Source: Planococcus sp. CP5-4_YE (GTDB lineage Bacteria; Bacillota; Bacilli; Bacillales_A; Planococcaceae). From it: DNA of 64,000 nt. The notes beneath the pieces were generated by a model. The model ran no database searches. It was not told where the DNA came from and saw only the letters and a list, made by a program, of their open reading frames with translations. The position numbers and the translations under genes were made by a program. Below are positions 27,760-37,364 of this stretch, in pieces. Each line of letters begins with the position of its first letter. The stretch's first letter is position 1. Location: assembly GCF_019042655.1 (NCBI RefSeq), contig NZ_JAHPZO010000007.1, forward strand, positions 62,001 through 126,000. Direction: 5' to 3'.

Positions 27760-27990
27760 CGTGTGCACCTCCTGCTTCCCGTTTTCCACAATAACTCTGA
27801 ATTCATCTGGCTTCCTGCTATATGCGTATTTCCCTGTTTGCACTCAAACTCCTGCCAAAACAACTCCCATTTACGTTTACCATCTTCATCCAATTATTTA
27901 CCCTTCACGTGAGCAGCAAAACCCACTCCCCTTTTTTGCGCTTAAACAGGTTTCACTTGCATCCGCTCTCCATAGCTGTTAACTTTAGAG

Positions 27991-28006
27991 TGACCGTTAT
28001 ATCTAA
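27991..28006 (+). promoter_or_regulatory. Probable TetR operator before its own gene
   Basis: TGACCGTTATATCTAA matches TGACCGTTCTATCTA found twice before the MFS gene. It lies 20 bp before the tetR start codon, suggesting autoregulation. Confidence 0.7.
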
Positions 28007-28025
28007 ACCAATGGAGGAGTGGCTC

Positions 28026-28544
28026 ATGAGCACCAAGAAAGAAGATTTACTGGTAGCTGCTGAACAGCTGTTTTACCAACACGGCTTTCATGCCATTGGC
28101 TTGAAGGCGATTGTCCAAGAAGCGGACGTGGCGCTGATGACGCTGTACAATCATTTTAATTCCAAAGACGAACTGATCTTGGAAATCTTGACCCGCAGGT
28201 CGCAAGTTTATATGGACTATCTCGAACAGGCAAAACAACAAGCGACGGGCTCTGTCGCACAACGGCTAGCGATCGGCCATTTGAATTGGCTAAAGGATAC
28301 CGCTTCCAATGGCTGCATGTTTTTGCGGGCGAAAGAAGAATTCGTCAGCGATCCTGACCACGCGATTGTCCAGCTCGTGACGAACCATAAAGAAGACACC
28401 AAGCAGTTGTTCCTGTCGAACGGGCTTACGCCTACCGAAGCGACGCGCTTGTCCTTGCTGTTTGAAGGAGCCGTATCCTTGGCGGAATTTTCTCCATTGG
28501 ATGAAGTCGAAGATGCCTTGATGGCTTTGGTGCAACATTTATAA
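28026..28544 (+). CDS. TetR/AcrR-family transcriptional regulator
   Basis: The 172 aa product has an N-terminal TetR helix-turn-helix: DLLVAAEQLFYQHGFHAIGLKAIVQEADVALMTLYNHFNSKDELILEIL. The C-terminal part is a ligand-binding helical domain with SNGCMFLRAKEEF. GGAGGAGTGGCTC before ATG at 28026 fixes the start. Three copies of one motif surround the gene and precede the MFS gene, so it very likely represses itself and the transporter until an inducer binds. Confidence 0.9.
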   Translation: MSTKKEDLLVAAEQLFYQHGFHAIGLKAIVQEADVALMTLYNHFNSKDELILEILTRRSQVYMDYLEQAKQQATGSVAQRLAIGHLNWLKDTASNGCMFLRAKEEFVSDPDHAIVQLVTNHKEDTKQLFLSNGLTPTEATRLSLLFEGAVSLAEFSPLDEVEDALMALVQHL

Positions 28545-28583
28545 GTAAGCGGATTGCTTACTTTTTTTACCTCAAAAATATAG

Positions 28584-28676
28584 TGACCGTTCTATCTATA
28601 ATGAGGAATTAAGAACGGCAAGTAAACCAGTTTTATTTTTTTACCTTGAAAGTATAATGACCGTTCTATCTAATAA
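28584..28676 (+). promoter_or_regulatory. Duplicated TetR operator/promoter block before the MFS gene
   Basis: TGACCGTTCTATCTA occurs at 28584 and 28658. The copies lie in two near-identical stretches of about 46 bp (28560-28606 and 28634-28680, each from TTTTTTTACC to the AGGA). Confidence 0.75.
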
Positions 28677-28691
28677 AAGGAGTGAATTATC

Positions 28692-29879
28692 ATGTGGAAA
28701 ATCGTTTTGCCCGGCATCGCTATGATCGGTGTCACCTATGCGTTCGCCAGATACAGTTTCGGCTTGTTCTTGCCGGAAATCAGCAGCGCCTTAAATTTAT
28801 CTGAAAGCCAGTCGGGATTGATCGGTTCGGTGGCGTATGCCGCCTATACACTGGCCTTGGTGACAGCGGCTATCTTCATCCATAAAATGAGCGCCCGTCA
28901 CGTCGTGTTGTATTCAGGGGCCACCGCCTTTATCGGTATGCTCGGAATGGCGGCATCACAAGGCTTCTATACGCTCGCCATCAGCGCGTTTATCGCCGGG
29001 CTCGGCAGCGGCTGGGTATCGCCCGCCTTCAGCCAAGTCGTCGCACAATCGCTTGAGAGCCGCGAGCGTGATAGAGGCAATACGTGGATCAACACCGGCA
29101 CGAGCGTCGGAGTCGTTGCCAGCGGTCCTGTCGCACTAGCATTCGCCGAACAGTGGCGCTGGGGCTACGTGCTGTTTGCTATCTTGGCGTTCTTGACGCT
29201 GTGGTGGAATGCACGCGCGATCGACCGTCCGGAAGAAGAACCGGAACAATCCACTGGCAGCCAGTTTAAACTGAGCATGCTCGGCCAAGTGCGTTTCATG
29301 ATTATCGCCGCAATCGGCATCGGCTTCAGTTCCTCCATCTACTGGACCTTTTCGCGAAGCTATTTGACCGAAGTGCACGATTTCTCGGTACCGGAAAGCA
29401 CCATCTTCTGGACCATCATGGGCGCTGCGGGCATCATCGGCGGCATCGCGGGAACCATCATTCAGCGTATCGGGCTCGGCTGGTCTTATCGCCTGGGCGT
29501 GTTGGTCGCGACCGCATCTCTCATCACACTGATGATTCCGCACGCTGCCGCCATCTACTTGTCCGCGATTCTGTTCGGCATCTCGTTCATTTTCATGACC
29601 GGCTTATTCATCGTCTGGGGCACACGCCACTTCCCGGATACGCCTTCTGTCGGCGTCAGCTTGTCGTTCTTCTCGCTCGGCGTCGGGCAATCGCTCGGGT
29701 CGATCGGAGCGGGCGCCTTGATCGATGGCATGTCTTATCCGATCGCCTTCCTGTCTTTCGCGGCGATTGGTTTGCTGTTTATCTTCATTAAAACAAATGC
29801 CCAGCCGGTTTCTACGCAGACGAGTAGCCCCCGTCCCTGTGCAGCACACAATTCCCACACAATTCGTTCCGACGAATAA
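28692..29879 (+). CDS. MFS transporter (YbfB-like), C-terminus encoded by the dispersed repeat
   Basis: The 395 aa product has twelve hydrophobic segments, with YAFARYSFGLFLPEIS near the start as in the YbfB/YfcJ group. It probably exports a toxic compound that also induces the adjacent TetR regulator. AAAGGAGTGAATTATC precedes ATG. The last 17 residues (PRPCAAHNSHTIRSDE and neighbours) are encoded by the dispersed repeat at 29833-29865 and its flank, and the stop codon lies just beyond. The natural end was probably near residue 375, so the repeat appears to have arrived inside the 3' end of the gene. Confidence 0.85.
   Translation: MWKIVLPGIAMIGVTYAFARYSFGLFLPEISSALNLSESQSGLIGSVAYAAYTLALVTAAIFIHKMSARHVVLYSGATAFIGMLGMAASQGFYTLAISAFIAGLGSGWVSPAFSQVVAQSLESRERDRGNTWINTGTSVGVVASGPVALAFAEQWRWGYVLFAILAFLTLWWNARAIDRPEEEPEQSTGSQFKLSMLGQVRFMIIAAIGIGFSSSIYWTFSRSYLTEVHDFSVPESTIFWTIMGAAGIIGGIAGTIIQRIGLGWSYRLGVLVATASLITLMIPHAAAIYLSAILFGISFIFMTGLFIVWGTRHFPDTPSVGVSLSFFSLGVGQSLGSIGAGALIDGMSYPIAFLSFAAIGLLFIFIKTNAQPVSTQTSSPRPCAAHNSHTIRSDE
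29833..29865 (-). repeat. Dispersed repeat inside the 3' end of the MFS gene
   Basis: Core 29833-29853 followed by CCCACACAATT. It is an inverted partner (one mismatch) of the copy at 29925-29945, with a perfect 16-bp hairpin between. Confidence 0.9.
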
Positions 29880-29885
29880 AACAAC

Positions 29886-29924
29886 AAAGACACATCCGCT
29901 AGCTTTGATAGCGGATGTGTCTTT
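29886..29924. terminator. Perfect bidirectional terminator between MFS and aldo/keto reductase genes
   Basis: AAAGACACATCCGCTA pairs with TAGCGGATGTGTCTTT, 16 bp, with a 7-base loop. Confidence 0.85.
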
Positions 29925-30010
29925 AATTGTGTGTTGCACAGGGACGCTTCTCCACCGGATCCCTTTTAACACAGCTAACTTGACGCTCGAATTGTGTCTT
30001 GCACAGGGAC
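29925..30010 (+). repeat. Paired 21-bp repeat (65-bp period), after the aldo/keto reductase gene
   Basis: Copies at 29925-29945 and 29990-30010, 1 bp from the stop codon. The spacer is the most diverged of the ten. Confidence 0.9.
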
Positions 30011-30011
30011 A

Positions 30012-30854
30012 TCAAAACTCCTCATGCGTAGCCGGGTCCATATCAAACAACCGGCCATCCGGGCGGGACAACTCCGAAATCGCCGCCATTTCGCTGTCGC
30101 TTAATTCAAAATCGAAAATGGCCAGGTTTTCGCGCTGGCGCTCAGGCGATGTGGAACGCGGAATCGACACCGAGCCGATTTGGTATTGCCAGCGCAGCAC
30201 GACTTGCGCGATGGTTTTGTGATGGGCTTCGGCAATTTGGCTGATGGTATCATTCGACAGGATATCCTTCGCTCTGGCGATTGGGCTCCACGACTGCGTT
30301 TGGATATTGAGGTCCGCATGCACTTTTCGCTGGTGCGCCTGGTTGAAAAACGGATGCAATTCCACTTGGTTCACACTCGGCGTCACTCCAGTTTCTTTGA
30401 TGATGCGATCCAAATGCTCAGGCAGGAAATTGCTGACGCCGATTGAGCGGACGAGTCCCCATTTCTGTGCATCGATCAAGGCTTGCCACGCTTCTACGTA
30501 CGTATCTTGATTCGGCAACGGCCAGTGAATCAAATACAGGTCGAAATAATCCAATTGCGCACGGAATAGCGATTCCTGAATCGCCACCAAAGCTTTTTCG
30601 TATGTGTGATAGCGCCCCGGCAGTTTGGACGTCACCCACAGCTCCTCTCGTGGAATGCCGCTGCGCCGAATGCCTTCGCCGACCGCGCCTTCGTTTTCGT
30701 AGTTATACGCCGTATCGATTAAACGGTATCCCGCATTGATGCCGCTGCTGACGGCGTTCGCTCCGGCATTTCCCCACAGTCCGTATGTACCGAGCCCTGT
30801 CACCGGCAAAGTCGTGCCGTCATTTAATGTCACTTCTGGAATTGCTTTCACCAT
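30012..30854 (-). CDS. Aldo/keto reductase
   Basis: The 280 aa product is a TIM-barrel AKR with the catalytic tetrad in place: Asp and Tyr in LIDTAYNYENE, Lys in VTSKLPGRY, His in YLIHWPLP. SIGVSNF and the C-terminal SIPRSTSPERQRENLAIFDFELS NADPH-binding segment are present. It reduces aldehydes or ketones, perhaps methylglyoxal or 2,5-diketogluconate-like substrates. GGAGTGGAAGTAA precedes ATG. Confidence 0.92.
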   Translation of the reverse strand: MVKAIPEVTLNDGTTLPVTGLGTYGLWGNAGANAVSSGINAGYRLIDTAYNYENEGAVGEGIRRSGIPREELWVTSKLPGRYHTYEKALVAIQESLFRAQLDYFDLYLIHWPLPNQDTYVEAWQALIDAQKWGLVRSIGVSNFLPEHLDRIIKETGVTPSVNQVELHPFFNQAHQRKVHADLNIQTQSWSPIARAKDILSNDTISQIAEAHHKTIAQVVLRWQYQIGSVSIPRSTSPERQRENLAIFDFELSDSEMAAISELSRPDGRLFDMDPATHEEF

Positions 30855-30943
30855 TTACTTCCACTCCTCTCAAGTCTGTTTTCAGATTACTCTTACATCT
30901 TCACGAATTCAAATCATTCGGCTTTCGAAATTTCTCAGGCGAA

Positions 30944-30981
30944 TAAAAAGAGATCCGCTCCATTGTCGAGTGGAGCGGATC
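30944..30981 (-). terminator. Terminator of the M14 carboxypeptidase gene
   Basis: GATCCGCTCCA pairs perfectly with TGGAGCGGATC; the minus-strand transcript then has CTTTTTATTC. Confidence 0.82.
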
Positions 30982-30984
30982 CCA

Positions 30985-31070
30985 AATTGTGTGGTGCACA
31001 GGGGCGTTGCGTCAGACAAACGCCGCTATCTCAAGGTTCTTACCCGGAGAATTGTGTGGTGCACAGGGAC
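30985..31070 (+). repeat. Paired 21-bp repeat (65-bp period), after the M14 gene
   Basis: Copies at 30985-31005 (ending GGGGC) and 31050-31070, 8 bp from the stop codon and just inside the terminator. The spacer holds CCGCTATCTCAAGGTTCT. Confidence 0.9.
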
Positions 31071-31078
31071 ATCACCTA

Positions 31079-33837
31079 CTACTTCTTCTTCCCTTTCCCT
31101 TTCTCCACCACTTCAGCCTCTACACTCACCGCATCATAAATCGAATTCGCAATGAAACGGTAGCTATATTCGGTATGGGCACGAAATGCGAGAGAGTTAG
31201 CAAACAAATTAAACGTCGTCTCTCCCTGCTCCGCCGTGATGGCCATCGTTTGGCCTTGTGCTTGTTCATAGCCAGGCCACCAGCCGGCGAGGTAGAAATC
31301 GTCGCTGTTCTGGAAGCTTGCGAGCACTTCGGCGTCTTCAGGTACGCTTGAAATCCATGAACCGGTCGTGACGTAGAGATTTTCTTCTTGCTCGTATCCG
31401 GCAGTCAGCGGATGCTCCGCGACATCTGCTTTCACGAGTCCCTCGTGTCTGCTTGCTGTGCTCGTATACGCAAATCCTGGAAGCAAGCCGCTCTTGCTCA
31501 CGGCGTTCAGTGCAGGTGCACCAATCCCGACAAAGGTTTTGCCGGTGACTTGTGCAGCGTTAAATGAACCGCCATCGCTAACGATAACATCCGCTGCCGC
31601 AGCGTCCGTCAGTTTAAAGCCCAGCTGGCGCAACGAGAAGTTCAACTGTGCAGATCCGGTTGCCGCAACGCTCGGCTGTTCAAGTACTTCGGTTTCGGCA
31701 TTTTTGCCATTGCCGAACACTTGTGTTTCAAAATAATAATCATCAGCATACGGACGAAGATCGTTCGTTGCGACGACAAAATCTCCAGCCTCCGCTTTGC
31801 CTTTGCTTTCCGTCAGCACTTCCACTGTTTTGCCGTCAGCGAGCAACGCGTTGACGACACGGATTGCATCGTTCGTGGAGTTCTCGAGAATCTGTTTCGG
31901 CGGGTTTCCTTTTACGGTGCTTGTCGGAATGACCGCTTCTTCTAGTTCTTGTGTCTTGCCATCGAACAAACCTTCACTGCGCACTTCTTCCAAATCAAAG
32001 CCTCTCAAATCAGAGAAGTTAACGACGATCGGGTCATACATCGCGTCCCAATCGGAGACGTCATCGCCTTCATAAAGCATGGCGTTCGCCAAACCGCGTT
32101 TCGCCTGGTCCATCGGCACGATGAATGTACCTTTTGGATAATTAACACCGTCCGCTTTTACCGGTTTCACGGTCTTTTCCACTTCCACGCCGTTGCGGAT
32201 CAAATAATCTGCCATCTCATATGCTTCCAACGCATTCTTCTGGTTTTTGTCATCTGTCGGAATCACGTAATAATCTGGGAAAAAGTTTTCATTGTCCCCG
32301 CGAATCCGGCCGATCACTTCACCTGCCGCGTTGACATAATATTCATCTACAGCACGGTTTTCTTCGCCGTCCACACCGCGCTTGAAAATCTCCAATTGCT
32401 CTTTATACAATTGGTCTTTATTATCGTGCACATAATTCGCTGCGCCAAGCCCGCTGCCAACGAGCGCATTATAGCCGTCCTGGCCGAGCTTCGGCACTTC
32501 GATCGTATGGCCGAGCGCGCCGTGGAGCATCGCATAAATCGCGGTGTACGCTGGCGTCATATCATCCCAGCCCGAACCATAGCCGTCTTTGGCAATGAAA
32601 TAAGACGTCAGCTCGGAATTCGCGATGCCTGCCTGCCCCATCGCATTCGCTTGATCCATCATATTATCGATCAATAAATCGTATTCAAAGTTCGGGTTAT
32701 GCGGCGGTGTTGCCGGTTCGATCAAGAACCCATCCACATAACCGTGGAAATCCACAAACGATAGCGGCGTCCATTTCGACAGCACTTCATTCACTTGCTG
32801 CGTTTCCACTTGCGTCTGGTACGCATTGTCGCGGTTCAAGTCAAAGCCCTCCGCGTTCGCGCGCGTGTTGGCCACTCTGCCGTCTGGGTTGCTCGTGAAC
32901 ATATAAAGGAAAATCGCATCGTCCAGCACTTCGTCCACGTTCAAGTTTTCTTCAAATTCCGTTTCACCGTCTGTATTCATGAATTTCACTTCATCTTCCA
33001 AAGCGAATTTCTCCAATAGTTCTACTTGCACATCCACGCCTTCGACTTCGTCCGGGTGGATATTTTGAACCAGATCGGCACTTGGTAATCGCCCATCGTA
33101 TCGTTCTCGAGTTTTTCAATCAAGCTTTCCGGATCTTCGAGTGCAGTCGGCAAGGTTTCGTTCAAATACTGATCGACCGCTGCCTCATCTCGTGCCAAAA
33201 TGACGAAATGAATGTCGCGCCCTTCCACCGTTTTGCCGACGGTCTGATACTCCAGGTAGCGATCGTTGTCCGTATCTTGTTCAGCGGCTTCGAAAATGTC
33301 ATCGATCGCCGGTTTTAATTCATCGTAAAACTTAAACTGATCGTAAACATTCAATTCGACGGTCGCTGCCGCTTTTTCGCCGCTTGCCGAATCAACTAGC
33401 GCCAGTTCATAATCTCCAATAAATTGCTGGTACTGCGTGCGGATCGTCCGGTTGGACAAATCATCCGTCCCGTACAATAAACCGAATTCCAGTACGGCTG
33501 TGATTTTGTTCGTGCCTTCCACAAAAGAAGGCTCTTCCACGACTGTGATGAACGGGTCGCCGTTATAGCTCTGGCCTTCTGTCCATTGCTGCCATTCAGA
33601 AAGTGGTTTTCCGCCAAACTGGAATTCGACATCTTCCAAATCGACCCCTTCGCCTAAATCAGCCGTTACTTCGACGGTGCGCGCTTCAGTCAACGAAAAG
33701 ACCGAACGGCTCACTTCAAGCGCCGTCGCTTGCTCGGTCGCGCTAGCCCCCGTTTCATTTGCGGCCATTGCCGGCACAAACGCTGACAACACCAGCACTA
33801 CCGAAAGCCATCCGGCAAAAACTTTTTTCATCCACAT
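31079..33837 (-). pseudogene. Secreted M14-family zinc carboxypeptidase, interrupted by a frameshift
   Basis: Two overlapping frames make one protein of about 915 residues. The first (33837 down to 33022) has a signal peptide (MKKVFAGWLSVVLVLSAFVPAMA) and an N-terminal domain, and runs to VPIWFK. The second (from 33037 down to 31079) continues with VDVQVELLEKF, the FVDFHGYVDGF zinc/catalytic region and a long C-terminal domain ending in a Lys-rich tail. At 33063-33066 an AAAA run is one A short: adding one A restores WFKNIHPDEVEG, the HxxE zinc motif. As it stands the active site is lost, because translation ends about 15 codons later. It may be a true mutation or a homopolymer sequencing error. 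Confidence 0.85.
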
Positions 33838-33974
33838 AACATCCCTTCACCTTGAAATTTTTATTATCAGCTCTTAATATAACAGAATATTTCGTAATCC
33901 GAAGTAGGCAAAAGGATTAATTCTTAAAAATAGGACTTTATTCCAGTTATTGAAATATTGCTTTAGCGATGCCG

Positions 33975-34060
33975 AATTGTGTGATGCACAGGGACGTCGC
34001 TACACACAAACCCTATCACCACAAGGTTCTCACCTGGAGAATTGTGTCGTGCACAGGGAT
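33975..34060 (+). repeat. Paired 21-bp repeat (65-bp period) between divergent genes
   Basis: Copies at 33975-33995 and 34040-34060, in the divergent region between the M14 start and the amidase start (79 bp before it). The spacer holds CACCACAAGGTTCT. Confidence 0.9.
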
Positions 34061-34138
34061 ACGAATCAAAACTTTATGCAAAATTAGGAATTCATGTACA
34101 ATTAAAGAAAGTACATCAAACTAGTGAGGAGCCTACAT

Positions 34139-35596
34139 ATGGAAACAAGCACATTCAAATTGATCGAAGCCACCATTGAAGATATCCAACAAGCATTCCG
34201 CGAACAAAAACTGACGTCCGTCGAATTGGTCCAATCCTTTCTTGACCGGATCGAAGCACTCGATCAAAACGGGCCGAAAATCAATTCCGTCCGCGCCATC
34301 AATCCAGACGCGTTGGCAATCGCAGCCGAGCTGGACGAACAACGCGGCCAGGACGGCCAAGGCCCGCTCTACGGCATTCCCGTGTTACTAAAAGACAATA
34401 TCGAAACGAAAGACCCGATGCCGACCACTGCCGGTACCATTGCACTTGAACACAATTTCGCGAAAGTCGATGCTTTCGTGGCGAAGCAATTGCGCGATGC
34501 CGGCGCCATCATCCTCGGCAAAGTAAATTTGAGTGAATGGGCGTATTTCATGTCGCAAGACGGCCCGAGCGGCTATAGCTCACTTGCCGGCCAAGTGAAA
34601 AATCCGTACGGCATCGATATCTTCGAACCTGAAGACGTCGGCGGCTCGAGTTCTGGAACGGGTGCTGCGATCGCATCGAATTTCGCGGTGGTCGGTGTCG
34701 GCACTGAAACCTCGGGGTCGATCCTTAGCCCATCAAGCGCCAACTCCATCGTCGGCATCAAGCCGACCGTCGGGCTCATCAGCCGCTCGCGCATCATCCC
34801 GATCGCTGAAAGCCAAGATACCGCTGGACCGATGGCGCGCACTGTGGCGGACGCCGCAATCTTGCTCGGCGCGATGACCGGCGTCGACGAACAGGACCCG
34901 GCGACACTGGGGAGCGCCGCATGCTCACTCACCGATTACACGCCGCATCTCAAAACAGACGGCTTAAAAGGCGCACGCATCGGGGTCGACCTATGGTTTT
35001 TGAACAACGAAGCACCGGAAGAACGCGCCATCATGGACGCAGCAATCGAGAAAATCAAAGAACTCGGTGCCACCGTCGTCGAATTGGCGATTCCCCAGCA
35101 GGAGTTCGAGTCGGACGTATTGTGGTATGAATTCAAGCGCGGCGTCAACGACTACCTTGCGACTACACCTGAAGACGTGCCGGTCAAATCGCTCGCGGAT
35201 GTCATCGCCTTCAACAAGCAAGACCCTGAGCGCCGCATGAAATTCGGCCAGGCGGAACTGGAGAAAGCGCAAAGCTTAAGCGACGATCCAAACGATGCAA
35301 CATACTTGGAGCATCGCGAAATCGACTGGCGTTCTTCCACGACTGAAGGCATCGATCTTGTCATGAAAGAACATCAACTCGACGCATTGTTATTCCAAAA
35401 CAACCGCGGCGCAGCGAAACCAGCACGAGCGGGGTATCCATCCATTACGGTACCGGCTGGTTACACGAAAGACGGCCACCCGGTTGGCGTAACGTTCAGC
35501 GCCCAGGCATTCAGCGAAGCGCGTTTGATTGAACTGGCTTATTCTTACGAGCAAGCAACGCAGAAACGGATCGCACCAGATTTGAAATCGTACTAA
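34139..35596 (+). CDS. Amidase signature family enzyme
   Basis: The 485 aa product has the Ser-cisSer-Lys triad: Lys85 in PVLLKDNIE, the GGSSSGTGAA loop (about 168-176) and Ser194 in GTETSGSI. This is the amidase signature fold of glutamyl-tRNA amidotransferase GatA and related amide hydrolases. The length and the lack of gatB/gatC neighbours make a stand-alone amidase more likely. ATG at 34139 follows AGTGAGGAGCCTACAT. Confidence 0.88.
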   Translation: METSTFKLIEATIEDIQQAFREQKLTSVELVQSFLDRIEALDQNGPKINSVRAINPDALAIAAELDEQRGQDGQGPLYGIPVLLKDNIETKDPMPTTAGTIALEHNFAKVDAFVAKQLRDAGAIILGKVNLSEWAYFMSQDGPSGYSSLAGQVKNPYGIDIFEPEDVGGSSSGTGAAIASNFAVVGVGTETSGSILSPSSANSIVGIKPTVGLISRSRIIPIAESQDTAGPMARTVADAAILLGAMTGVDEQDPATLGSAACSLTDYTPHLKTDGLKGARIGVDLWFLNNEAPEERAIMDAAIEKIKELGATVVELAIPQQEFESDVLWYEFKRGVNDYLATTPEDVPVKSLADVIAFNKQDPERRMKFGQAELEKAQSLSDDPNDATYLEHREIDWRSSTTEGIDLVMKEHQLDALLFQNNRGAAKPARAGYPSITVPAGYTKDGHPVGVTFSAQAFSEARLIELAYSYEQATQKRIAPDLKSY

Positions 35597-35610
35597 ACTT
35601 CATAGACACG

Positions 35611-35673
35611 AAAAAACACCCTCTACTAAAACGCCAGCATACAAATGCCGGGCGCTCAGCAGAGGGTGTTTTC
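35611..35673. terminator. Terminator after the amidase gene
   Basis: AAAACACCCTCT pairs with AGAGGGTGTTTT around a GC-rich inner part; U-runs exist on both strands. Confidence 0.8.
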
Positions 35674-35788
35674 ATTGGCATTAGCTTTGAATCTACAAAC
35701 GCAGCCAGTGCTTCATAATGGGTATTAAAGCTATATTTTCTTATAAAATCATTTCTTCTCGCGTTAGAGGTATCTTTAACGAAACGAT

Positions 35789-36265
35789 TCAGCTGCCGCC
35801 ATCAGTCGGAGGCGGCCAGTCACCGAGGAATTTCCGCGCAAACACCACTTGTCCCGCATGATATGTGTTATGCAAGACGATTGTCTGCAGGCAGTCAGCC
35901 CGGGTCTCTTCCTTTCCTTCCACCACTTTTTCCGACAAGTCTCTCCCCGCCTGCTGTTCGGCTTTTTGGATCCCTTGCAGGAAATGCGCCACAGCTGAAT
36001 TCCATTCGTCTTCACTCTCAGGCGACGGTATAGCCGGCCAGGATTCTTCATCCGCATTCTGGCTTGTGGATATTTTGCCAGTTAACCGATCCAGCATGTA
36101 ATCTTGCCAATAATTCATATGAAACAATAACTCCCAAACCGTATGGGGGAACCCCGCCGGTTTCTTTCCTGCCTGCTGCCAATCCACACCATTAAAAACA
36201 ATTGCCGTATCGACGTTTGCGTCTTTTCCATGCAAGCCGTTCTGGAAAAATTGCCTGTTCAACAA
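35789..36265 (-). CDS. DinB-fold protein
   Basis: The 158 aa product shows the DinB metal site: HTVWELLFHMNYWQDYML near residue 42 and VLHNTYHAGQVVFARK near residue 133. Such four-helix-bundle proteins bind a metal ion and often act as thiol transferases. No ATG is available at the N-terminus; AAGGGGGAG precedes two adjacent TTG codons (36265 and 36262), so a TTG start is likely. The sequence before the gene shows nothing else. Confidence 0.75.
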   Translation of the reverse strand: MLNRQFFQNGLHGKDANVDTAIVFNGVDWQQAGKKPAGFPHTVWELLFHMNYWQDYMLDRLTGKISTSQNADEESWPAIPSPESEDEWNSAVAHFLQGIQKAEQQAGRDLSEKVVEGKEETRADCLQTIVLHNTYHAGQVVFARKFLGDWPPPTDGGS

Positions 36266-36372
36266 ACTCCCCCTTGCCGAAGTATCTAAAACTGTCTTTC
36301 CTTATCCTTACCTGCCTCAGCCCTCATGAAAACATTGTGTTTTTGAAAGCATCAATGGCTTCAAATGAATAG

Positions 36373-36425
36373 AAAAAAGAAGACTCTTCTCACGGTTTAC
36401 TCGAACGCGAGAAAGTCTTCTTTTA
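36373..36425 (-). terminator. Terminator of the acyl-transfer cassette
   Basis: AAAGAAGACT pairs with AGTCTTCTTT with an inner CTC/GAG stem, at the stop codon of the SGNH gene. Confidence 0.8.
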
Positions 36426-37328
36426 AAAATAGCCTAATTCCTTGAGCTCCTCATAAATGATCCAGGAATACTTTTTTCTTCCCTCACTGTTTAAATGGTC
36501 GGAGTCGATAAAATAGTCTTTATTGTCCGCGAATCGTGGATCGTTCATATGGTTTAGAAAAGGGACATCTGTTTCCAAAGTATCTAAGTACTGAAAAACA
36601 TACTTGTCCATCTTTGCTTTATCGAAATATGTTTCGTACGTCTGATGCACCGGCTCCATCGTCATTACTGCTTGGTAGCCGTTCTCCTGACAATAATCCA
36701 GCAGTTCTTTTAATTGCTCCAAATTTTGTTCGAAGTAATTTTCTTCTTCTGCTGCTCTGTACAACTCTTCCACATAATCGTACTTTCTGGCCGCATAGTT
36801 TTTTCCGTCATTTGCCCAGGATTGATGGGAATCCCATTTGAGTTCTTTCATTTCACTCGACAGCGCAGAAGTAAAACTTTCGCTTTGTGTCCCAGGAAAG
36901 TACAAGTATCTGTAATAATCCGTTAACCGAAACGGCTCAATTTGGGAATGGTCCAGAATTTCATAATAATTTTCTACGTTCTCAATTTCAGCATTTGCGA
37001 ACGTGATTTGCGAAATCGATATAAGGACGACACCATCCGGTTTCAGGTACTTGCCATACTCTTTCAGCAATTTGAAATCGTATTGAATTGTCTGGGAAGG
37101 CAGTGCCAAGTCCAGATGAGTCAGCCCCGTCGGCTTAAAATAATACCCATACATGGAATGAGACGCACCCAGATTGATGATGTCAACCGGATGCGGATCT
37201 TTCTTGAACGCCAATATGTCCTCATTGATATTGTAACTCCGGGAATGCTTCACAAGATTATTGGCGGGTATAAACACGAGCAAAGCCACAGTCATGATAA
37301 TTGCTAATTTAATGAATAAACGTTTCAC
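36423..37328 (-). CDS. Membrane-anchored SGNH/DltD-like protein of a Dlt-like cassette
   Basis: The 301 aa product has one N-terminal membrane helix and then an extracytoplasmic SGNH-like domain: NLGASHSMYGY near residue 54 (serine block) and DSDHLNSEGRKKYS near residue 278 (Asp-x-x-His block). DltD in teichoic acid D-alanylation has this topology and lies in the same operon position, after the MBOAT gene. GTG at 37328 follows GAGAGGATTTGCC. It is the fourth gene behind the Fur-box promoter, separated from the MBOAT gene by a tandemly duplicated 211-bp stretch. Confidence 0.75.
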   Translation of the reverse strand: MKRLFIKLAIIMTVALLVFIPANNLVKHSRSYNINEDILAFKKDPHPVDIINLGASHSMYGYYFKPTGLTHLDLALPSQTIQYDFKLLKEYGKYLKPDGVVLISISQITFANAEIENVENYYEILDHSQIEPFRLTDYYRYLYFPGTQSESFTSALSSEMKELKWDSHQSWANDGKNYAARKYDYVEELYRAAEEENYFEQNLEQLKELLDYCQENGYQAVMTMEPVHQTYETYFDKAKMDKYVFQYLDTLETDVPFLNHMNDPRFADNKDYFIDSDHLNSEGRKKYSWIIYEELKELGYF

Positions 37329-37364
37329 GGCAAATCCTCTCGATACAGTAGTTCTTTTTCAATT

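Noticed and set aside
31949-32677. Plus-strand open frame of 242 codons
   Set aside because: Antisense to the M14 gene, in a stretch whose minus-strand product is a conserved enzyme.
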